In this document: positions 17,597-25,730 of the stretch, one piece after another | Layout of the letters: the number at the start of each line of letters is the position of its first letter | Numbering within the stretch: the first letter of the stretch is position 1 | From: a virus | Reading direction: 5' to 3' (one strand) | Length of the DNA: 64,000 nucleotides | IMG/VR virus record: IMGVR_UViG_3300030329_001671 | Span: 24,487 to 88,486 of that record | Translations under genes and position numbers: made by a program | The notes under the pieces: generated by a model | What the model was told of the DNA's origin: nothing | Databases searched by the model: none | What the model saw: only the letters and a program-made list of their open reading frames with translations

Positions 17597-19580
17597 TGAT
17601 TTTGCTCCAGAAGCTGGTCATTTAGCCCAAAAGGAATATGAGCTCAGTAGCCTTCTTAATACTATGGGGCAACAGGCTCTAATAAATAAAAGCGGAGAAA
17701 CTTACAGAAACCCAACTTTTGGGGTAGATCAAGTAGTAAACGTTTGGGTTCAACAACAAGCTGCCTTTAGGCAGCATATGATTCAGGATATCCAGCAGAT
17801 TGCACAATCTGTGGAAGAAGTTAGATCTCCTGTCAACCATATTATTTCAGAAATTTTCCGTCGTGGTGTAACGTGGCAACCAGCGTTTGCCGTTAAATGT
17901 AGTAGTTGTTCCACGGAATATAAAAACAAGCCTGAGGCGTGTACTAATAAGGGTTGTGATTACGAAGGAAGTTCAGAAACTCTCGTAGAACCTGATGCCG
18001 ATCAATACCAAAAACTCAAGTCTTTTATAACTGATTGTAACGTCTTCGACCAAACTCTAGAGGATGTTCTTAGGGAATTTTGGTGGGACGTAAACACTAT
18101 AGACGACGGATTTATTTATTTCGCCAAAGAATATAAAGATTATGGAGAGAAAGTCCGTTCTAAAGTTATTTCCGTGGAACGATTGAATCCGGCTCTTATC
18201 GAGTACGATTTAGATAAATCTACAGGTGTTCCTAAAGCATTACATTATGTTTGTTACATTCACAGGGATGCTGCAGCTTCTGAGGTACCCGAAAACTGTA
18301 ATGCGTGTGGAAAACCGTTAGTTCCTGCTATGTTTACTTACCGATATAGAGGTAAGGAAGTTTATCTCTTAGATTCGGAAGTTCTACACGTATCTAAATT
18401 TATGCCCACCCGAACTTACGGGTGGTCACCAGTTCTAACGCTATTTGATAAAGTCTTAACGATTATCGGTATGGATAAGACTCTTTACCGTTACTTCTTT
18501 GAGCGTAAGATGCCCGCATCCATGATTTTGATTTCTACGGATGATCCGGATAGTTTGAGGGCAGAACGGGAGCGGGTAGAACAAGAAATTCGACAAAACC
18601 CAGAATATATTCCTATGATTGCAGTTAGCAACGAATCTCAACGTGGAAAGGTTGACATGATTCGTTTGTTCCACAATTTGCAAGAAATGGACTATTTACC
18701 TGTTAGACAGGAAATTAGGGAAAGAATTGCAGCTATGTGGGGTGTAACTCCTGCATGGCAGGGTGCGCCTGAAGGATTCGGCGGACTATCGACCCAAACT
18801 CAGCAACTAGTTGTCATGAGCAGAGTGGTTGAGGGCGACCAACGTATTTTCCACGAAAAGGTATTCCCGATTATCTTGGATATGTTTGGAATTACTGACT
18901 GGAAGCTAGAGTTACTCACTCCAGAAGAAAAAGCCGAAGCTACCCAACTTCAGTTCGTACAACAAAAAGTTATGATTGCGAGCCAATTGCTACAAGAAGG
19001 ATATGACGTAAAATTGAAGTCTTTGGACTCTGGAATAATGAGTTTGGACTTTGAAATATCTGGAAAGGGTCTAGGACCTAAAGAGCAGATGGAGATGCAA
19101 CAGCAACAAATGATGGGTGGCGGTATGGAAGGCATGGGAATGAGTATGGAAGGCATGCCTGATGGTATGGGCGACGCTGAACAAGGTATGACTGAACCTC
19201 CAGTTGCTCAAGGGCAACCCGGAATAGGTGGAGCAGGTAGAGACCAGACAGGTCAAATGGATTCTGGTGTTCCCGAAATGCAACCGAACATCCAAAATGC
19301 CTTTAATAGTAATTACAATGGCACAAAAACGATGTTGAAACAAGTTATAGATAGGGGACATATCCCAGAAATACAAGATGTTACTACCGATATGGGTAAA
19401 ATGTGGTTCAAGTCTAGCGGAGATGATTACGTCGCTACGTTTAATAAAACTGGTGATTTGATGGATATCGAACCTGCCCATTTCCCTAAACCCCCAGAAG
19501 ATAGGGGTAAAAACAAGCAAATGAATGCTATATACCAACCAGATAAATTAGACTTGCCGGATGGACTAGATGACCTCTAA
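17574..19580 (+). CDS. Portal protein with embedded zinc-ribbon-like insert
   Basis: 668 residues. Position after TerL and before the proteases, overall length, and segments such as RTYGWSPVLTLFDKVL and RIAAMWGVTPAWQGAPEGF (portal wing/stem region) identify the dodecameric DNA channel. Unusual: a cysteine cluster CSSC...C....C around residues 109-129 and a CNAC pair near 242, which could close a zinc site. A Met/Gln/Gly-rich linker (~500-560) leads to a small C-terminal domain of ~60 residues. Overlaps the next gene by 11 bases. Confidence 0.85.
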   Translation: MAGRLTLNDFAPEAGHLAQKEYELSSLLNTMGQQALINKSGETYRNPTFGVDQVVNVWVQQQAAFRQHMIQDIQQIAQSVEEVRSPVNHIISEIFRRGVTWQPAFAVKCSSCSTEYKNKPEACTNKGCDYEGSSETLVEPDADQYQKLKSFITDCNVFDQTLEDVLREFWWDVNTIDDGFIYFAKEYKDYGEKVRSKVISVERLNPALIEYDLDKSTGVPKALHYVCYIHRDAAASEVPENCNACGKPLVPAMFTYRYRGKEVYLLDSEVLHVSKFMPTRTYGWSPVLTLFDKVLTIIGMDKTLYRYFFERKMPASMILISTDDPDSLRAERERVEQEIRQNPEYIPMIAVSNESQRGKVDMIRLFHNLQEMDYLPVRQEIRERIAAMWGVTPAWQGAPEGFGGLSTQTQQLVVMSRVVEGDQRIFHEKVFPIILDMFGITDWKLELLTPEEKAEATQLQFVQQKVMIASQLLQEGYDVKLKSLDSGIMSLDFEISGKGLGPKEQMEMQQQQMMGGGMEGMGMSMEGMPDGMGDAEQGMTEPPVAQGQPGIGGAGRDQTGQMDSGVPEMQPNIQNAFNSNYNGTKTMLKQVIDRGHIPEIQDVTTDMGKMWFKSSGDDYVATFNKTGDLMDIEPAHFPKPPEDRGKNKQMNAIYQPDKLDLPDGLDDL

Positions 19581-22197
19581 AAAATTAGAGAAATTTAAGG
19601 CTTTCTTGCAAAAAGAAGGTGGTGGTAACGGTGGAGGCGGCTCTGGCGGTGATGGTGGTGGCGGTCTTGCGGGAACAGTTTTTACGGTAGAATCTTCAGG
19701 ATTTGTTCCTACTTATGGTGGGGGTAAAAGAAAAAAGCCTAAGAAACGGGATATCAAGAAAAATACTCCCGAAGGGTTTGCTGAGGAATTGATGCAGTAC
19801 GCCTTAGATAAGTCTATGGAATTAAAGAAAAATATGGCTCTAGGTATAGGACAGAAAGATGTAAGGAACACTGACTTAGGACAGTCTTCTAGAAGTGGAG
19901 ATAATAGGAAATATACTCGCACCGCCGACGTAGGAGGAAAGAATCAGTACAAAGTTCTAAATCCTCCCGAAATTCCCTTTCAACATGACCCAGTTCTGTC
20001 TTGGGAAGATATTTTCCAAAAAGCTGAAGATGAAGATTTACAAATAACGGCTAAAGTTCTTATACGTGATGAGTCAGACAAAGTTTTAATTTTAAAGGAT
20101 AGTTTCTCCGATTGGTGGGATTTACCGGGTGGACATATACACACCGAAGAAACTCCCGAAGAGGGAGCGTTGAGGGAAGTTGAAGAAGAAACGGGAATAA
20201 AGCTAAATGATGTCGATTTGGTTATAGGTCAAGAAGTTGAAACTGATTTAGGGCGTAAACTAGGGCTATTTCTAGTTGCTTATGTACCTTTAGACTCACC
20301 TAAACCCCTCCTTAGCGACGAGCATACGGACTATGCTTGGATAAACATGGAATCTACCTATTACTATAAATTAGGTGTTTGGGGTCCGATTATACGATAT
20401 ATCCTAAGATTTTTATTTGAAGGCGCACATGAGGAAGATAATCCTTATGTGGAAACCCAATCGGCAGCTTTAGAGCGTTTAGATAAAGCTATGGTAATCC
20501 ATACAGACGAATCTGGTGATAAAACCGCTTTGGCATCAGATGGAGTGTATTTGGTCAAAAGTGATGGAAAAGTGTTCAAACAAGAACCGTGGCCAGCATC
20601 GGAAGAAACTGGAGACTTGTTGAATATAGAGGAGGATGATTTTCTCAACCATAGTTGGGTGTTGGAAAAGCGAAAAGATACTCCGATTCCTATGAAATTT
20701 TACCGGCCGATTTCAGAAGAGCATGACCAAATTGTAAATCGCCCATTTAAGCTATTGAGAGGCTCCCCTAAAGATTATGTTGTAGCCAAACCTCCCGCTC
20801 CCAACTCTGGAGAAGTTTTAGAAGATTTAGAACAAATTCAAGCGGATTTTAGAGCTTTATCTGAGAAAGGTCAGGAGCGGTTAAAAGAACAATTAGATAT
20901 GGCTGATGAAGAGATACTAAAACCTTTTTTGAGGTACGGCTTAGACCACGGGTTAGATTTAGGTGATTATGTGCCTATGTTGGAGGATTTTCTATCCGAC
21001 ATAAACACTATAGTTATGAGTAAAAAATATCAAATAAATTACCCTAGACCGTGGCAGTATGAAATGGATGAGCCTTACTTCATTTATGATGTTGTATCTG
21101 CCCTGCGACCGAGTATAGACACTCCTTCGTACCCATCAGGACACTCTACCCAATCTTTGGTGGTAGCTGAGATATTAGGAAACTTATTTCCGGGACACGA
21201 AGAAAACTTCCAAGATATTGCGGAAAGAATAGGTGTCAATAGAGTAAAAGCTGGTTGGCACTTTCCGATGGATCACACCGCCGGCCAGAAATTGGCATTA
21301 GAAATTATAGATTCTTTACCTAATGCTATTCAACTAGAAAAAGATAGAGTTTATCTGAAACCCGGTCAAGAGGCTCCTGAGGGAGTTAAAGTCGAAACGG
21401 GACCAGCGGGGGGTCGTTATTATGATGCCGAGGTTGATCCGGGACTAACGGAACTTGAAGGTCACGAAGAGCGTTCTGAGGCATCTTTCTACGGAGCAGT
21501 AGAGGGTAGAGAACCGGGGATGACAGATAACTTCAATAAAGACTTCAATGAAGCTTATTTAGATATATCTAATCGAATCGTAGGAGAAATAGGTTTAGAC
21601 TCAGAGGAATATAGGAATAAATTACAGGATGCTTTTTCAGAACCAGATGAAAATTTTGTGGATCACTCCGATATGCAATTTTTAGGAGATTGGTCAGGAA
21701 GTAGTGTAGAAAACAGTTCAATAAGTATGCAATACGCCGCCGCAGAACTGTTCGGAAGTTCTTCGGAAAAATTAGATAACGTTAACTTTTTTAAAGCTAC
21801 CTACCCAGAAGAAACTGTAGAAGACTATAAGTATCCACAAGCTATAAATAGCGCAGGAACGTATCTGAAAGATTTGTATTCCAATACTCAAAGGAGTTTT
21901 GAAGAACGGGGTATTAAGGAAATTACTTTGTACCGAGGTGTTAACACTAAACGACAAGTTCCCGTGAAATCGGGAGAAAGAGTAGCCATGAAGGATTTAC
22001 CACTATCTTCTTGGACTGCCCATCCGCACGAGTCCACGTATTTTGGAGATGTAGTGGTATCTAGAACATTTGATGTAAAGGATATTATAGCCTCTTGCGT
22101 GGACAAGCTTCCACTTGGGGAGTTTGAATTTATAGTCCACACCCCAGATGTGGGGGTAGAGTCTACAGTAGAATACGTGTCGCATACAGGCATGTAG
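19570..22197 (+). CDS. Nudix-PAP2-ADP-ribosyltransferase fusion, candidate injected virion enzyme
   Basis: 875 residues. Domain order: Gly-rich N-terminus (15-35); Nudix hydrolase (~155-275) with a complete box from GGHIHTEE to REVEEETGI; PAP2-type phosphatase (~400-580) with Kx6RP (KYQINYPRP, ~485), PSGH (~522) and Rx5Hx3D (RVKAGWHFPMD, ~557); a linker module RVYLKPG...GGRYYD (~588-620) shared with two nearby proteins; and a C-terminal ADP-ribosyltransferase (~625-875) with R-S-ExE pattern (LYRGV ~787, LSSWTA ~812, EFE ~852). The start overlaps the portal stop. Such portal-adjacent enzymes are often packaged and injected (T4 Alt-like precedent). Combining three enzymes in one chain is unusual. 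Domain calls are by motif; substrate unknown. Confidence 0.8.
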   Translation: MTSKKLEKFKAFLQKEGGGNGGGGSGGDGGGGLAGTVFTVESSGFVPTYGGGKRKKPKKRDIKKNTPEGFAEELMQYALDKSMELKKNMALGIGQKDVRNTDLGQSSRSGDNRKYTRTADVGGKNQYKVLNPPEIPFQHDPVLSWEDIFQKAEDEDLQITAKVLIRDESDKVLILKDSFSDWWDLPGGHIHTEETPEEGALREVEEETGIKLNDVDLVIGQEVETDLGRKLGLFLVAYVPLDSPKPLLSDEHTDYAWINMESTYYYKLGVWGPIIRYILRFLFEGAHEEDNPYVETQSAALERLDKAMVIHTDESGDKTALASDGVYLVKSDGKVFKQEPWPASEETGDLLNIEEDDFLNHSWVLEKRKDTPIPMKFYRPISEEHDQIVNRPFKLLRGSPKDYVVAKPPAPNSGEVLEDLEQIQADFRALSEKGQERLKEQLDMADEEILKPFLRYGLDHGLDLGDYVPMLEDFLSDINTIVMSKKYQINYPRPWQYEMDEPYFIYDVVSALRPSIDTPSYPSGHSTQSLVVAEILGNLFPGHEENFQDIAERIGVNRVKAGWHFPMDHTAGQKLALEIIDSLPNAIQLEKDRVYLKPGQEAPEGVKVETGPAGGRYYDAEVDPGLTELEGHEERSEASFYGAVEGREPGMTDNFNKDFNEAYLDISNRIVGEIGLDSEEYRNKLQDAFSEPDENFVDHSDMQFLGDWSGSSVENSSISMQYAAAELFGSSSEKLDNVNFFKATYPEETVEDYKYPQAINSAGTYLKDLYSNTQRSFEERGIKEITLYRGVNTKRQVPVKSGERVAMKDLPLSSWTAHPHESTYFGDVVVSRTFDVKDIIASCVDKLPLGEFEFIVHTPDVGVESTVEYVSHTGM

Positions 22198-22205
22198 GAT
22201 GTGTT

Positions 22206-22943
22206 ATGATGAAAACTATTGACATAACGGAACTTGACCCTAGTAATTTGAATTGGTTACGTGCGGGTAAGAAGTCAAAAGAAGCAGAATTGCAGAAAGG
22301 AAGGGTTTACTTGAAACCCGGACAACAAGCCCCTGAGAACGTACAAGTTCAAACTGGTCCTAGAGGCGGTCAGTTTTATGATGAGGCTCCTAGCCAATCA
22401 ACTGCTGATGAGACTGACCCCATCACTATACAACCGGAAGGTTCTATTTCTCCAGAGAATCAGGCGTTGATTGATGACCTAAAGGAAATTGGACAAATAA
22501 ATCCAATTGATCCCGATGAAATGATTATTGATAACGTTAAAGTTGGACCGATAAAGGTTTGGAATGATAGAGTTAACCTTACTGGACTTACCTCCCTTGA
22601 TCCAAGGTCGGGGGCAGGATCAAAAGCATTGAAACGTATAACCGATTTAGCCGATAAACATGGAGTCACGTTAGAAGATGCGGCTGTCCCGTTCAGAGGG
22701 GCTGATGGGGAAATGATTCCAAAAGATAAGTTACGGGCGTTTTATTTACGACATGGGTATCAATTTTCAGATCCCAATGATCCAGACAGAATGGTACGTT
22801 TTCCCCAACCAACGGGACCCATTAGAATAAATATAGGCGGTGATGATAGTTGGACATCAGTACCAAGAGATCAAGAATACGGAGAAGACGAAGAAGATGA
22901 AGGGTATAATCCTTTTGCAGGAACAAATGTTTCGATTAGATAA
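22206..22943 (+). CDS. GNAT-like acetyltransferase with shared linker module
   Basis: 245 residues. Residues ~27-62 repeat the RVYLKPGQQAPE...GPRGGQFYD module of the upstream fusion. The C-terminal ~110 residues (DPRSGAGSKALKRITDLADK, then LRAFYLRHGYQF) match the acetyl-CoA loop and final strand/helix of phage GNAT proteins. It probably acetylates a protein or small molecule, possibly after injection. The acidic tail (YGEDEEDEGY) is disordered. Eight bases follow the upstream stop, so same operon. Confidence 0.7.
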   Translation: MMKTIDITELDPSNLNWLRAGKKSKEAELQKGRVYLKPGQQAPENVQVQTGPRGGQFYDEAPSQSTADETDPITIQPEGSISPENQALIDDLKEIGQINPIDPDEMIIDNVKVGPIKVWNDRVNLTGLTSLDPRSGAGSKALKRITDLADKHGVTLEDAAVPFRGADGEMIPKDKLRAFYLRHGYQFSDPNDPDRMVRFPQPTGPIRINIGGDDSWTSVPRDQEYGEDEEDEGYNPFAGTNVSIR

Positions 22944-22958
22944 GTAAGCGAGGTTACT

Positions 22959-24215
22959 GTGCTTATTATAGAACAAGAAAAGCGGGACTGGTTACTAGAA
23001 CAAGTTAATTCTACACCACATCCCAATTGGACAGAAATAGCCCGTCAGTACGAAGAAGTATTTGGCGAAAGGCGACACCGATCCACCATACGTAGGTGGG
23101 TTTTGACTTTGATGCGGGACGAGCATATCCTTGAACATTATGGGGAAGACGGGTTGCTCAGAGATGAGGTTGGTACCCGCAGAGCTAAACTAGAAAGCGC
23201 ACATTTTAAGAAGCGTGTTAGCGACCTAGTAAATAAACAACTTTCCCACGAAAATATTGTAGATGTTATAAAAATGTCTGCTCAGGCGTTACCACCTAAT
23301 AAGATACGTCTGAGAGAAACGCAGAAAACTACTTCGGAAAGCCCCATCGTAGCAGTAGCTCCACTTACGGATTTACATATTGGGGAATTCGTAGACACCC
23401 AGCAAATGGGAGGTCTTAATGCTTACGATTTTGAAATTTTTACTAATAGACTCTTTGGTTGGACTAATCAAATTAGTGATCTTTGCTCTTTACGGCGTTC
23501 CTTTGTTTCGGTACCAATCCTTAAAGTGCCAATGCTCGGAGACATGGTGTCAGGAGAAATCCACGAAGAATTAGTTCGTACTAATTTAGATAATGTCATC
23601 ATGACCATGGCTCGTGGTGCTTACATGGTATCCCAATCTCTCATGACGCTTGCTAGCCAATTTGAAGAGGTTCATGTGGATTCTGTGGTGGGTAATCACC
23701 AACGTCTAAGGAAAGAAATTTACTACAAAGATAAATATGTGGGGTGGGATTATTTATTCTACCAATGGGTGGCTGCTTTCTGTAAGGATCAGCCCAACAT
23801 TAAATTTACTATTCCGAAAACTTTTTATCAGTTGATAGACGTAGCCGGATTTAATGTTCTCATACATCACGGGGATGCTATGAGAGGGTCATCCATGCAA
23901 CAAAAAGTACACTCTCTACGACAGGCTTTACAACCACAAGGGAAAGCTTTCCAATACATGTTTATGGGACACTACCACCATGTAGAGGAACATGATATAG
24001 GTACAGGTACAGCATTGATGTGTGGATGTATGAAGGGAACTGACGAGTATGCTATGCTGCAGGGATTAGCTTCTAGAGCAACACATGTTCTAACGTTCTT
24101 CCATCCCAAGTATGGATTGATTAGTAGGGATACTATTTACTTAGAAAACTTTGATGACGAGAGGCATGGTTTTAATGATTATGTCCCAGAGATTTGGGCG
24201 GAGCTTATTGAATAG
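22959..24215 (+). CDS. Calcineurin-like metallophosphoesterase with N-terminal HTH
   Basis: 418 residues, GTG start with GAGG upstream. N-terminal ~90 residues look like a helix-turn-helix (NWTEIARQY...RSTIRRWV). The phosphoesterase core has all metal motifs in order: DLHIGE (DxH), LGDMVSG (GDxxxG), VVGNHQR (GNH), HHGDA and GHYHH. It hydrolyses phosphodiesters or phosphomonoesters, either nuclease-like or protein phosphatase-like. Its location between portal-associated and head genes suggests a DNA-end or virion role; unproven. Confidence 0.85.
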   Translation: MLIIEQEKRDWLLEQVNSTPHPNWTEIARQYEEVFGERRHRSTIRRWVLTLMRDEHILEHYGEDGLLRDEVGTRRAKLESAHFKKRVSDLVNKQLSHENIVDVIKMSAQALPPNKIRLRETQKTTSESPIVAVAPLTDLHIGEFVDTQQMGGLNAYDFEIFTNRLFGWTNQISDLCSLRRSFVSVPILKVPMLGDMVSGEIHEELVRTNLDNVIMTMARGAYMVSQSLMTLASQFEEVHVDSVVGNHQRLRKEIYYKDKYVGWDYLFYQWVAAFCKDQPNIKFTIPKTFYQLIDVAGFNVLIHHGDAMRGSSMQQKVHSLRQALQPQGKAFQYMFMGHYHHVEEHDIGTGTALMCGCMKGTDEYAMLQGLASRATHVLTFFHPKYGLISRDTIYLENFDDERHGFNDYVPEIWAELIE

Positions 24216-24222
24216 AACCTAG

Positions 24223-24254
24223 TATAATATCATTAGGGAGGATTTTTCCTAATG
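24223..24254 (+). promoter_or_regulatory. Extended -10 promoter and start-codon hairpin
   Basis: GTATAATAT (TATAAT 24223-24228) shares the extended -10 seen before other structural genes; no good -35 is visible. Just downstream CATTAGG (24231-24237) pairs with CCTAATG (24248-24254), whose last bases are the ATG of the next gene, and the loop carries GGAGG. The hairpin could control translation of the 24252 gene. A transcript starting near 24235 would lack the 5' arm, so start choice would decide whether the hairpin forms. Confidence 0.45.
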
Positions 24255-24842
24255 CCAGTTGACCGAGCTACTCATAGACGAATTAAAGATAAGATATTAA
24301 AAGCTATCACTAAAGGCGTTCAGGTCAACGGTAAGCATGTGTTCCAAAGATCACAACAATATGTTCCTGTACAAACAGGACAACTAAAAAAGAGTGGAGG
24401 TTTTTCAGCTAAAAAAGATGGTTGGATTTTAAACTATAGAGCCCCTTATGCTGCTGATGTACACAGTAGACCTTATAGTTCTAATGAAGAGGAGCAACCT
24501 CAAACTGTGGGGGCGCATATAAGGCGAGCCTTTAGGCGTAAGGATGGAACTCAGGTAAAAGCTACTAAAGTAAAAGGATACTACCTAACTAAATCGGGAA
24601 AACGTTTACGTCGTGATCCTAGACAAGGAGGAAAGTATCTTACTAGGGCAGTAGACACGGAGATGCCAGATTTGACTACTAATGTATTCAACGCATTACA
24701 GAGACAATTTGGCAGAGTAAAGTTATCATCTTCAACGGCTGGAAAACCAGCATCTTCTGGTGGAAATCCTACATCAAAGTCTGGTGGAAAACCTCAGACA
24801 CAGGGATCGAAACATAAGAATAAGTTTGGAGGAAAGAGATAG
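24252..24842 (+). CDS. Possible head-tail connector / HK97 gp10-like protein
   Basis: 196 residues. The run VFQRSQQYVPVQTGQLKKS and YRAPYAADVHSRP resembles HK97 gp10/neck-type proteins (VPVdTGrLr...YA..vH). The C-terminal 40 residues are a Ser/Gly/Lys-rich tail. It sits after the portal module and before the proteases, as connectors do. Family assignment from pattern memory. Confidence 0.6.
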   Translation: MPVDRATHRRIKDKILKAITKGVQVNGKHVFQRSQQYVPVQTGQLKKSGGFSAKKDGWILNYRAPYAADVHSRPYSSNEEEQPQTVGAHIRRAFRRKDGTQVKATKVKGYYLTKSGKRLRRDPRQGGKYLTRAVDTEMPDLTTNVFNALQRQFGRVKLSSSTAGKPASSGGNPTSKSGGKPQTQGSKHKNKFGGKR

Positions 24843-25081
24843 TGCCGAGCAAACAGGAAATTCAAAAAATTATAGATAATATTACACCTTTTCAAGAATA
24901 CATCATGCGGGGGGCATCTCGGATGGTAGGACAGACTCTAGACCAACTAGAGTCTTCTATGCCAGAAGGGAAACAACTAGAAAAACTGAAGCAGTTGATA
25001 GAGGATATTTTGTACGAATACAGAGATAGTCTATTAAGGGCAACAGTTGAGTTAGATATACAGCAGAAGACAAAAAAGTAA
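24842..25081 (+). CDS. Small hypothetical helical protein
   Basis: 79 residues, GTG start overlapping the previous stop. Entirely helical by eye with a Lys-rich C-terminus. Operon position suggests head morphogenesis; no motif. Confidence 0.65.
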   Translation: MPSKQEIQKIIDNITPFQEYIMRGASRMVGQTLDQLESSMPEGKQLEKLKQLIEDILYEYRDSLLRATVELDIQQKTKK

Positions 25082-25094
25082 TTAGGGGAAGTTC

Positions 25095-25718
25095 ATGTAT
25101 CAGTCTGTAAGAAGGATAGACGGAGAAGTAGTTAAGCAAGATGAAATGCAAACCCTGTATGAAGGGTTGGCTACCAAACATCGAAATTTGTTTTTGTATG
25201 GAACTATAGTAGGACCAATCGACAGGATAGATAATTGGAATTCTGGATTTACAGCAGACTCAATTATTTCTCTAAGTTTAGAGGATTCTAAGGCACCTAT
25301 TATTTTACATATAGATTCACCGGGGGGTTCGGTTAGGGACGGATTGAGGTTGATAGATATAATGAAGACAGTAGATGCTCCAGTTTGGACTGTGGGTTCT
25401 AATTGTTATAGTATGGGGGCTATGATACTAGCGGCAGGTGAAGCGGGTCACAGGTACGTATACCCACATGCTCACACTATGTTGCATTTACCTTCGGGTA
25501 CAACTAGAGGAGATGCAAAGCAAGTAGAAATCCAAAGTAAAGAAATGCAAAAAGTCAAGAAAACTTTGGTCGGATTAATAAAGGAATGGGGAGTGTCTAA
25601 GGAAGAACGCACTATAATGAAAGATATAGACAGAGAATTTTACTTAGATGCGTCGGAAACAATCGAGTATGGTTTAGCAGATAAATTCATTACTCAGAAT
25701 ACTTTTATTGGGAAGTAA
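25095..25718 (+). CDS. ClpP-like serine protease (S14), likely capsid maturation
   Basis: 207 residues. ClpP fold motifs: HIDSPGGSVRDG oxyanion region, nucleophile Ser in CYSMGAMIL, His in HTMLHLPSG, and Asp near DREFYLDASE. Several phages use ClpP-like enzymes as prohead proteases, and this one lies upstream of scaffold and capsid genes. A second, XkdF-like protease follows at once, so the division of labour is unclear. GGGGAAG precedes the ATG. Confidence 0.85.
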   Translation: MYQSVRRIDGEVVKQDEMQTLYEGLATKHRNLFLYGTIVGPIDRIDNWNSGFTADSIISLSLEDSKAPIILHIDSPGGSVRDGLRLIDIMKTVDAPVWTVGSNCYSMGAMILAAGEAGHRYVYPHAHTMLHLPSGTTRGDAKQVEIQSKEMQKVKKTLVGLIKEWGVSKEERTIMKDIDREFYLDASETIEYGLADKFITQNTFIGK

Positions 25719-25730
25719 CCCAGAGGTTTA

